Shown here: positions 57,266 through 64,000 of the stretch, one piece after another | Layout of the letters: each line of letters starts with the position of its first letter | How positions within the stretch are numbered: the first letter of the stretch is position 1 | Source: Limimaricola soesokkakensis | GTDB lineage: Bacteria; Pseudomonadota; Alphaproteobacteria; Rhodobacterales; Rhodobacteraceae | Assembly: GCF_900172345.1 (NCBI RefSeq) | Contig: NZ_FWFY01000004.1 | Coordinates: 62,001-126,000, forward strand | Direction: 5' to 3' | Length of the DNA: 64,000 nucleotides | Program-made: the position numbers and the translations under genes | The notes under the pieces: generated by a model | What the model was told of the DNA's origin: nothing | What the model saw: the letters and a program-made list of their open reading frames with translations, nothing else | Databases searched by the model: none

Positions 57266-58609
57266 ATGTTGTCATGGGGCGTGCCGGCGCTGCTGCTGGC
57301 GACGATCGTGAACCAGCTGCCGGTGATCAGCGTCTTCGTGCCGACCGAGCCGGTCTATGTCTATCTCGGCACCCAGCTTCCGCAGGGCGGCTGGACCTCG
57401 CTGCTGGCCTGCATGCTGGGGGCATGGATCGGCGCGCAGGGCTCGTTCTGGCTCGGACGCACGGCCGGGGCGCGGGTGCTGGCGCGGATGAACGCCGCGC
57501 CCGCCGCCATGGCCCGCGCACGCGCCCTGTTCGAACGCCGAGGCCCGCCCTTCGTGGTGCTGGCGCAGCTGATCTGGCCGATCGCCACGCTCTGCCAGGT
57601 GCTGGCGGGCGCCTGGGGCATGCGGCCCCGCACCTATCTCGTGGTTTCGGCGCTGGGCGCGGTGCTGGCGGTGCTGCAATACGCGGCGATCGGCTATGCC
57701 TCAGCTACCGGCCTCGCGGCGCTGGGGTTGCAGCCCAAGGAGCCGCTTCTGGTGCTGCTCGGGCCCTACTGGCTGCTGATCGGGCTGGCGCTGATGCTGC
57801 TGGTGGGCTGGGCGCTGATCCTGCGCCGCGCGCGCCACGCGCTGCCGCTGCGCATCGCCCACGCGGCGCTTCTGGCGCTGGCCATGTTCGGGGCGATCAA
57901 CCTCGGCACCCTGACTGGCCGGGCCGAGGCGGCGGGCCGCATCGCGCCGCTGCCGCTGGAACTGGCCTGCCGCGCGCTCGATGAGACTCTGATCGCCCGG
58001 ACCGGCGAGACGCCGCTGCATGCGGCGCAGCCGGTCAACCTCGCCCTCGTCGGCTACTATGCCCCCGACGCCTTGCTTGGCGGACTGGGCTGGCTGCGCA
58101 ACCGCACCTATGCGGGCGATGATCTCGATCCCGCCGAGATCCTGCGGCTGACCTATCGGGGGCTGCCGCCGGCCTCGTCGCTGTTGATCGAGGGCGTCGC
58201 CACCGATCTTGCCTGGCAGGAACGGCGCGGCGCGGTGCCCCGCACCCAGCTGCGGCTCTGGCCGGTGGCCGTGCCCTCCGGGGTGCCGCCGCTCTATCTC
58301 GGGTCGGTGGGGCGGATCGACGCCGTGACGCTGCGCCTGGCCGGGCGAATTCCCCTGCCGGTGCTGGCCTATGACCTGTTTCCCTTCACCGATAGCGCCC
58401 GCAACAGCCAGGCCGAGGCGATCACCCGCGCCGTCCCGGGGGCAAGCTGGCAGCTGCTCGGCCCATCGACCCGGCCGGAGGAAGAAAGCCAGTTCGAGAC
58501 CGATGGACGCATCGCGGCGCTGCGCACGCCGGGCGCGCCCTCTCTGACGCAAATCTGTGCGGAAACCGGCCCCAGTCCGTTGGGCATGGCCCTTCCGACC
58601 GAAGGGTAA
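57266..58609 (+). CDS. DedA-family membrane protein with LssY-like C-terminal domain
   Basis: A 447-residue protein. The first 200 residues are a DedA/SNARE-associated membrane domain (NQLPVISVFVPTEPVYVYLG, GAWIGAQGSFWLGRTAGARV, AQLIWPIATLCQVLAGAWGM). Residues from about 225 form an LssY-C-type periplasmic domain (PVNLALVGYYAPDALLGGLG, GWLRNRTYAGDD). DedA proteins move or exchange undecaprenyl- or phosphatidyl-phosphates; the LssY domain's role is unknown. It is complete and separated from the copper group by a hairpin. Confidence 0.85.
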   Translation: MLSWGVPALLLATIVNQLPVISVFVPTEPVYVYLGTQLPQGGWTSLLACMLGAWIGAQGSFWLGRTAGARVLARMNAAPAAMARARALFERRGPPFVVLAQLIWPIATLCQVLAGAWGMRPRTYLVVSALGAVLAVLQYAAIGYASATGLAALGLQPKEPLLVLLGPYWLLIGLALMLLVGWALILRRARHALPLRIAHAALLALAMFGAINLGTLTGRAEAAGRIAPLPLELACRALDETLIARTGETPLHAAQPVNLALVGYYAPDALLGGLGWLRNRTYAGDDLDPAEILRLTYRGLPPASSLLIEGVATDLAWQERRGAVPRTQLRLWPVAVPSGVPPLYLGSVGRIDAVTLRLAGRIPLPVLAYDLFPFTDSARNSQAEAITRAVPGASWQLLGPSTRPEEESQFETDGRIAALRTPGAPSLTQICAETGPSPLGMALPTEG

Positions 58610-58657
58610 GGGCGGCGCGCCGCCTGCCCCGTCCCTGCCCGGTGGCGTACGTGATGG

Positions 58658-58682
58658 TCGGGCCCCGGCGCGCGGGGCCCGA
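58658..58682. terminator. Bidirectional terminator-like hairpin
   Basis: A perfect 10-bp stem TCGGGCCCCG/CGGGGCCCGA with a 5-nt loop lies in the 78-bp gap between the convergent DedA and TRAP permease genes. Confidence 0.75.
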
Positions 58683-58687
58683 ACGGA

Positions 58688-61330
58688 TCAGAAGGCGGGA
58701 ACGGTCTGGCGGCGGCGCTGCAGCAGCACCACGCCCGCCAGCAGCAGCAGCGCCGGGATGTAGAACACGTATTTGGTGATCCGTTCGCGCGGCGCCTGCA
58801 CCTGCGCGATCTGCACCGGCGTGTCCGAGTAGAAGTCGAAATCGGCGAGTTTCTCGGCGGCCGGGGTGCCGAACATCGGCTCGTCGAGCCGCACGACCTC
58901 GCCCTCCGGGAACAGCAGCAGCCCGGACGCGTCGATCCGCTCGGCGGCACCGCCCTCGCCTTCGATATCCATCACCAGCGTGGTCGAGGTCAGCGCGCCC
59001 GAGTTGAAGTCGGGCCCCTCGATCCTGAGCCGCAGCCGGTCGCCCGGGTTGGCCTCGGCCACCGCGGTTTCAAATTCGGCCGGGGCGAAGGTCTGGAACG
59101 GGCTCTGCATCTGGTTCAGCCAGAAGCCCGGCACGAAGAGCGTGAAGGCCACGACCAGCAGCGCCGCGGATTCGTGGATCTTCGACGGCGCCAGGAAATA
59201 CCCCTGGGTGGCGGCGGCGAAGAGCAGCATCGCGATGGTCGCGACCACGAAGATGAACGCCGCCTGACCGATCCCGAACCACGTACCAAGATCGATGCCG
59301 TAGAGGATCAGCGCCGGGTTGTAGATGAACAGGAACGGCAGCGCGACGGTGCGCAGGCTGTAGAAGAAGGCCGTGAAGCCGGTCTTGATCGGATCGCCGC
59401 CCGAAACGGCGGCGGCCGCGAAGCTCGCGAGACCCACGGGTGGTGTCACATCGGCCATGATGCCGAAGTAGAACACGAAGAGGTGCGCCGCGATCAGCGG
59501 CACGATCAGCCCCTCCTGCGCGCCCAGATTCACCACCACCGAGGCCATCAGCGACGACACCACGATGTAGTTCGCGGTGGTCGGCAGCCCCATGCCGAGG
59601 ATCAGCGAGAACAGGCCCACGAAGATCAGCATCAGGATCAGGATACCGCCCGAGAGCTGCTCGACGAGACCGGCGAGTTCGGTGCCGATCGGGGTCTTGG
59701 TGACGGTGGCGACGATGATGCCGGCGGCCGCCGTGGCCACGCCGATGCCGATCATGTTGCGCGCGCCCGCGACGAGACCGTCACGCAAGTCGTGGAACCC
59801 GGCGCCGAATTCATGGGCGATCTCGCCGCCCTTGCCCCGGAACAGCGCCTTGAGCGGGCGCTGGGTGACGATGATCAGCAGCATCAGACAGGTGGCGTAG
59901 AAGGCCGACTTGGCCGGGCTCTGCCGCTCGACCATCAGGAACCACACCAGCACCAGGATCGGCAGCACGTAATGCAAGCCGGTGGCATAGACCTCGGCCA
60001 CGGTAGGCAGCTTGATCTCCTCGTCGGAAGGATCGTCGATATGCAGGTCGGGCCGCTTGGCCGCGACCCAGACGAGGCCGAGATAGACCGCCGCCAGCAC
60101 CAGCATCATGATCGGCGCGGTGAGCGAAGGCAGCGCGGATTCCAGCGCGTCGACGCCGTAGATCAGTGCGGTGAAGCCGACGCCTGCCACCACGAAGCCC
60201 AGCGCGAACTTGATGATCATGCCGGAGAAGCTCTTGCTTTCGCCCAGCGCCGGCATGCCGCGCTTCAGCGCCTCGAGATGCACGATGTAGACCAGCGCGA
60301 TGTAGGAGATCACCGCCGGGATGAAGGCGTGCTTGATCACCTCGAGATAGGAGATGCCGATGAACTCGACCATCAGGAAGGCGGCCGCGCCCATCACCGG
60401 GGGCATGATCTGGCCGTTGACCGAGGAGGCCACCTCGACCGCGCCCGCCTGCTCCTTGGAAAAGCCCACCCGCTTCATCAGCGGAATGGTGAAGGTGCCG
60501 GTGGTAACCACGTTGGCGATGGACGAGCCCGAGATCAGGCCGGTCATCGCCGAGCCGACGACGGCGGCCTTGGCCGGGCCGCCGCGCAGGTGGCCCAGAC
60601 CCGCGAATGCGAGCTGGATGAAGTAGTTGCCCGCCCCCGCCTTGTCCAAGAGCGAGCCGAACAGCACGAAGAGGAAGACGAAGGCCGTCGAAACGCCCAG
60701 CGGAATGCCGAAGACACCCGCGGTGTCGAGCCATTGCGCGTTGATCAGCGAGGTGAAGGACAGTCCCTCATGCTCGACGAGGTCTGGAATGAGCCAGCCG
60801 GTGCCGAAATAGGCGTAGGCGAGGAACAGGCCGCCGACCACGGTGAGGGCCGGGCCGAGCGCCCGGCGCGAAGCCTCAAGCAGCACCAGGATGCCGACCG
60901 AGCCGATGATCACCTGCGCTTGCGTGGGCAGACCCGAGCGCGCGGTCATCGCCAGCGTGTCGGAGAACCAGAAGACATAGAAGGCGCAGAAAGCGCCGAT
61001 CAGGGCCAGCGCCCAGTCGACCAGCGGCACCTTGTGCCGGGGGCTCGACTTGAAGGCCGGATAGGCGAGGAAGGCGAGGAAGATCGCGAAGGTGAGGTGG
61101 ATGGGTCGGGTCTGCGAGGAGTTGAGAACCGGCAGGTAGGCCCCGAACCACAGCTGCGGCTGGGCGATCCAGAGCTGGAACAGAGACCAGGCCATGGCGG
61201 TGCCGGCGATCAGCATCGCGGTGGCGCGGTTCACGGGCGCCCGGGCGCCGGAATCGCTGCTGGTGACGAGATCCTGAAGGTCGTCGTCCGAAAATTGCCG
61301 GTCGTCCCGGTCCTCGCGCTGCTCTGCCAT
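58688..61330 (-). CDS. TRAP transporter fused permease (DctQM-type, TAXI subfamily)
   Basis: An 880-residue fused permease for a TAXI-type TRAP system. The N-terminal part holds the small-subunit helices. The large-subunit region carries GLISGSSIANVVTTGTFTIP, MPPVMGAAAFLMVEFIGISY and LGMGLPTTANYIVVSSLMAS. The C-terminal 150 residues form a periplasmic stretch and a final helix before RRRQTVPAF, a known extension of this subfamily. It is driven by an ion gradient. It follows the binding-protein gene by 106 nt. The substrate is unknown. Confidence 0.93.
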   Translation of the reverse strand: MAEQREDRDDRQFSDDDLQDLVTSSDSGARAPVNRATAMLIAGTAMAWSLFQLWIAQPQLWFGAYLPVLNSSQTRPIHLTFAIFLAFLAYPAFKSSPRHKVPLVDWALALIGAFCAFYVFWFSDTLAMTARSGLPTQAQVIIGSVGILVLLEASRRALGPALTVVGGLFLAYAYFGTGWLIPDLVEHEGLSFTSLINAQWLDTAGVFGIPLGVSTAFVFLFVLFGSLLDKAGAGNYFIQLAFAGLGHLRGGPAKAAVVGSAMTGLISGSSIANVVTTGTFTIPLMKRVGFSKEQAGAVEVASSVNGQIMPPVMGAAAFLMVEFIGISYLEVIKHAFIPAVISYIALVYIVHLEALKRGMPALGESKSFSGMIIKFALGFVVAGVGFTALIYGVDALESALPSLTAPIMMLVLAAVYLGLVWVAAKRPDLHIDDPSDEEIKLPTVAEVYATGLHYVLPILVLVWFLMVERQSPAKSAFYATCLMLLIIVTQRPLKALFRGKGGEIAHEFGAGFHDLRDGLVAGARNMIGIGVATAAAGIIVATVTKTPIGTELAGLVEQLSGGILILMLIFVGLFSLILGMGLPTTANYIVVSSLMASVVVNLGAQEGLIVPLIAAHLFVFYFGIMADVTPPVGLASFAAAAVSGGDPIKTGFTAFFYSLRTVALPFLFIYNPALILYGIDLGTWFGIGQAAFIFVVATIAMLLFAAATQGYFLAPSKIHESAALLVVAFTLFVPGFWLNQMQSPFQTFAPAEFETAVAEANPGDRLRLRIEGPDFNSGALTSTTLVMDIEGEGGAAERIDASGLLLFPEGEVVRLDEPMFGTPAAEKLADFDFYSDTPVQIAQVQAPRERITKYVFYIPALLLLAGVVLLQRRRQTVPAF

Positions 61331-61382
61331 CGGACGCGCTCCCTCTCATGTTGTCCCGAAACCCCGTCGCCGAGACGGGTCG

Positions 61383-61413
61383 GGCCGGGGCGCGTTTCAC
61401 ACGCGCCCCGGCC
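61383..61413 (-). other. 13-bp intercistronic hairpin in the TAXI-TRAP operon
   Basis: The stem GGCCGGGGCGCGT/ACGCGCCCCGGCC with a 5-nt loop lies between the binding-protein stop and the permease start, with no T-tract. It could protect the upstream message so that more binding protein than permease is made, as in many binding-protein operons. Confidence 0.8.
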
Positions 61414-61436
61414 AATCATTCAGCGTTGTCTGGCGA

Positions 61437-62405
61437 TCACTCGATCAGCCCGGCCTCGCGATAGTACTTCTCGGCGCCCGCATGCAACGGGGCGGAGAGA
61501 CCATCGGCGACCATCTCTTCCTTGGTGAGATCGGCGAAGGCCGGGTGCAGGCCCTTGAACTGGTCGAAGTTCTCGAACACCGCCTTGGTCACCTCGTAGA
61601 CGACCTCCTCGGGCACGGTGGCCGAGGTCACGAAGGTCGCGCCGACGCCGAAGGTCGCGGTGTCCTCGTCATTGCCGCGATACATGCCGCCCGGGATGGT
61701 GGCGGTGCGGTAGTAGGGGTTCTCCTCGACGAGCTTGTCGACGGCCTCGCCGGAGACGTCCACCAGCACCGCGTCGCAGGCAGTGGTTGCCTCCTGGATC
61801 GAGCCCGAGGGGTGACCCACGGTGTAGACCATCGCGTCGATGTTGTTGTCGCACAGCGCCTGGGACTGCTCGGCGGCCTGCAGCTCGGAGGTGAGCTGGA
61901 AGTCGTCCATGGTCCAGCCCATGGCTTCCATCAGCACCTCCATGGTGCCGCGCTGGCCGGAGCCGGGGTTGCCGACATTGACGCGCTTGCCCTTGAGATC
62001 CTCGAAGGTCTCGATGCCGGCATCGGCGCGGGCCACGACGGTGAAGGGCTCGGGGTGGACCGAGAACACCGCGCGCAGGTCCTCGAAGGCCCCCTGCTCC
62101 TCGAACTGCGAGGTGCCCTCGATGGCGTGGAACTGCCAGTCGGACTGGGCGACGCCGAATTCCAGCTCGCCCGAGCGCAGCGCGTTGATGTTGTAGACGG
62201 AACCGCCGGTCGACTCGACGCCGCAACGGATGCCGTGATCGGCGCGGCCACGGTTCACCAGGCGGCAGATCGCACCGCCGGTCGGGTAGTAGACGCCGGT
62301 GACGCCACCGGTGCCGATCGAGATGAATTGCTGGCCGTCCTGCGCGGCGGCACCACCAGCGGCGAGGGTCAGCGCGGTCGCGGCTCCGACGAGATAGGTC
62401 TTCAT
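61437..62405 (-). CDS. TAXI-family TRAP substrate-binding protein
   Basis: A 322-residue periplasmic receptor. The signal peptide [20 protein letters not shown] is followed by the TAXI signature [40 protein letters not shown] and [20 protein letters not shown]. It pairs with the fused permease downstream. TAXI proteins bind small carboxylates or amino acids such as glutamate; the ligand here is unknown. Confidence 0.93.
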   Translation of the reverse strand: MKTYLVGAATALTLAAGGAAAQDGQQFISIGTGGVTGVYYPTGGAICRLVNRGRADHGIRCGVESTGGSVYNINALRSGELEFGVAQSDWQFHAIEGTSQFEEQGAFEDLRAVFSVHPEPFTVVARADAGIETFEDLKGKRVNVGNPGSGQRGTMEVLMEAMGWTMDDFQLTSELQAAEQSQALCDNNIDAMVYTVGHPSGSIQEATTACDAVLVDVSGEAVDKLVEENPYYRTATIPGGMYRGNDEDTATFGVGATFVTSATVPEEVVYEVTKAVFENFDQFKGLHPAFADLTKEEMVADGLSAPLHAGAEKYYREAGLIE

Positions 62406-63117
62406 GATGTCTCTCCCTTAGAGTTCTTGCTTGTCGTTGGTCGCCTCGGCGATTGGCTCGCCTAAGCGTGATGTCCCCCCCGTGAAAGTCAACAGTCCGC
62501 CGGTGTCAACGGGTTACGGCACGGGCGCTTGGTCCAGTTCCGCCCGTATCGCGATCCGTGAATGGGCGTCCGCTTGCAACTTGGCGGCGAAAGCAAGTGG
62601 GGCTGGCGCCGTTCGGGTCGACCGGCTCGGCCTGTCCTCTGGGTCCGGCAGTGCCTCGATCCCGGCCCGCCGGTCGAAGCTCCGCTGCCTGCGTTTTGGG
62701 AGTTCGCCCACCCCATCCGCGACGGCCCTGCCCTGTGACGCCATCGTCTCGAATTGCCTCTTGAGCGAGGTGATGGACGCAACGGCCAGACCCGGCCGGC
62801 AGGATAGGTTGAGATAGGAGCTCCATTCGCCACCAGCGCCACACCGGTGACCGATGTGCAGGATCGCCGCTCCGGTTTCATTCGTGCGACCTCGCCGGTG
62901 ATGACCACAGGCGGTGGCTCTGTCGTGATTTCCGCTTTGCAGATGCCCGAGGGGGTTGGGCCGGCTTCGTTCCTGTGCCGCGCCGGCCGCGCCGGAGCTG
63001 ACGTTGGGCGAAGCGGGCAAAGGACATGCCACGGGGAACCTCCACAGCCGGATACACAGGAGGATGCCGTCGTGTTGCCCTTGGCGCAACCTTGCAGAAG
63101 GAGGCGGCGTAGACCGA
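62406..63117. other. 712-bp region with only a doubtful ORF
   Basis: The left part is the promoter region of the TAXI operon. A leftward open frame at 62514-63089 has fairly GC-rich third positions towards its end (QGRAVADGVGELPKRRQRSF), but I recognise no family and its N-terminal part looks random. It may be a gene remnant. No hairpin or repeat stands out. Confidence 0.4.
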
Positions 63118-63600
63118 TCAGGGAACGAGGTTCACCTGCGCCAGCTGCCAGATGCTGCGCGCGAAGGTCGCCTCGGTGCGGTAGCGCGGATCGAGATCGT
63201 AGGGATAGACCACCCAATAGGGCCCCATTTCGCGGACCGGAACGGTCTCCCCGTCGATCCGGGTGGCGACGATCGGTGCGCTGTCGTCGATCTCTTCGAT
63301 CGGGATCTCGACCCGGTAATCGTTGAGCGCCACCAGCTCGATCGTTCCGGCCTCGGTCTCGACACCCAACCGCTCAAGCAGCGCCGCCAGCGGCACGCCC
63401 GAGAACCGCGCATCGCCATCGGTCCAGATCGTGCCGGTGACGAAGGACTCCTGCGGCATGGCGTCGAGCGCCGCGAGATCGAGCATCGTCACCGATCGGT
63501 CAGGCCCCGTCACGCTCAGCGCCATGGAGCCGGGCTGCGCGGCAGCTGGCAGGCCGCTCAGACAGGAAATGGTCAGGGCAGTTGTCAGAGCCTTGAGCAT
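63118..63600 (-). CDS. Exported molybdopterin oxidoreductase-like domain protein
   Basis: A 160-residue secreted protein with a signal peptide (ALTTALTISCLSGLPAAA). The fold resembles a small, cofactor-free version of the sulfite-oxidase-type domain: VTMLDLAALDAMPQESFVTG, WTDGDARFSGVPLAALLERL, NDYRVEIPIEEIDDSAPIVA and GPYWVVYPYDLDPRY. Members of this group often sit beside two-component genes and may be periplasmic sensors. It is divergent from the response regulator at the right edge, which fits that. Confidence 0.75.
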   Translation of the reverse strand: MLKALTTALTISCLSGLPAAAQPGSMALSVTGPDRSVTMLDLAALDAMPQESFVTGTIWTDGDARFSGVPLAALLERLGVETEAGTIELVALNDYRVEIPIEEIDDSAPIVATRIDGETVPVREMGPYWVVYPYDLDPRYRTEATFARSIWQLAQVNLVP

Positions 63601-63822
63601 GTCGAATCACCCTCTGGTTGCGACACCGCGACTCTGCGGGAAAGTCCAGCCGGGCGCCACGAGGCATCCGGTCATCTCCCTATTCGAACGGATAGGAAGT
63701 TTCCCGAAATGCCTCGAATTCGAAACATCGATACCGGGCCAAAAGGGGTTCACGATTTGAACCGCTTTGAACGCACCGTCACATGGCATGAAAGGGCCAA
63801 TTGCCACGAAATGGCCGGGATT

Positions 63823-63838
63823 TGGCAAGGTTCTTGCT
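63823..63838 (+). promoter_or_regulatory. Sigma-54-like promoter for the response regulator
   Basis: TGGCAAGGTTCTTGCT matches the -24/-12 consensus TGGCAC-N5-TTGCW at all but one defined position outside the core. The GG and GC are exactly 10 bp apart. It ends 45 nt before the response-regulator ATG. A sigma-70 reading (TTGGCA with ATAAAT) has too short a spacer. Confidence 0.6.
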
Positions 63839-63883
63839 GCATAAATTGAGCAGGCGCGACCGCAGCTGCAACCGGAGGACCAC

Positions 63884-64000
63884 ATGCATATCCTGATCGC
63901 CGATGACCACGACCTCGTGCGGGAAATGCTGGCGGCGTTTCTCGAGCGCGATGGCGGGATGCGTGTCGTTCAGGCCGCCAGCCATGGCGAGGCGATGGCC
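63884..64000 (+). CDS. Response regulator, N-terminal receiver part (runs off the right edge)
   Basis: The first 39 residues are visible. MHILIADDHDLVREMLAAFL contains the paired acidic residues of the receiver phosphorylation site, and the start is typical of NarL/LuxR-type response regulators. GGAGG lies 6 nt before the ATG. The output domain and any sensor kinase are beyond the window. Confidence 0.8.
   Translation, partial: MHILIADDHDLVREMLAAFLERDGGMRVVQAASHGEAMA

Noticed and set aside
59174-61528. A 784-codon plus-strand open frame
   Set aside because: It is antisense to the TRAP permease and has the same charged, low-complexity composition.

Overview
The window is high-GC DNA with dense, often 4-nt-overlapping operons and GC-rich codon third positions. 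The gene content (PccR-type propionyl-CoA regulator, DUF6552 protein, fused TAXI-TRAP permease, an FNR-type box, several glycine-betaine-type demethylation genes) suggests an alphaproteobacterium of the Rhodobacterales (Roseobacter/Paracoccaceae type). This is inferred from families, not from a marker gene. I see no rRNA, tRNA, CRISPR array, intact insertion sequence or replication origin.

Layout. 1-12 kb: small oxidoreductases, each beside its own regulator. These are an aldo/keto reductase with a TetR, a DoxX-SDR-MDR group with a LysR, an MDR reductase with a TetR, and a broken SDR with a LysR. Among them sits a two-gene methylamine-type demethylation pair (MttB-like methyltransferase plus DgcA-like flavoprotein). 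12-21.4 kb: a compact Nqr-like Na+/quinone oxidoreductase operon (nqrA-F, apbE, nqrM, CBS protein) divergent from a pentaheme cytochrome c, with a perfect FNR-type box between them and a universal stress protein at the far end. 21.4-26.4 kb: a small repeat and hairpin island, then a periplasmic sensor and a GGDEF/EAL protein, then about 0.9 kb with no convincing gene. 26.4-33.6 kb: propionyl-CoA carboxylase and methylmalonyl-CoA mutase with the divergent regulator PccR.

33.6-50.4 kb is the most interesting part. A leftward operon carries pntA, pntB, an omega-amino acid aminotransferase, a beta-ureidopropionase-type amidohydrolase and a dihydropyrimidinase, followed by an NCS1 base permease. 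Divergently, a complete coenzyme F420 operon (cofG, cofH, cofD, cofC, cofE, npdG) is followed by an F420-type luciferase-like oxidoreductase and a RutR-like TetR regulator. All later steps of reductive pyrimidine degradation are present, but the usual first enzyme, NAD(P)H dihydropyrimidine dehydrogenase, is not in the window. My main hypothesis is that the F420 enzyme performs the first reduction of uracil/thymine. PntAB and NpdG would supply F420H2, and the neighbouring propionyl-CoA genes would handle the product of thymine breakdown.

50.4-64 kb: tex, a universal stress protein with an AGCS amino-acid:cation symporter, a small copper/periplasmic group (Cys-rich protein, DUF411 protein, tiny membrane protein, monoheme cytochrome c) followed by a DedA-LssY protein, a TAXI-TRAP transporter, a molybdopterin-domain-like exported protein, and the start of a response regulator behind a sigma-54-like promoter. 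Strong GC hairpins mark many operon ends.
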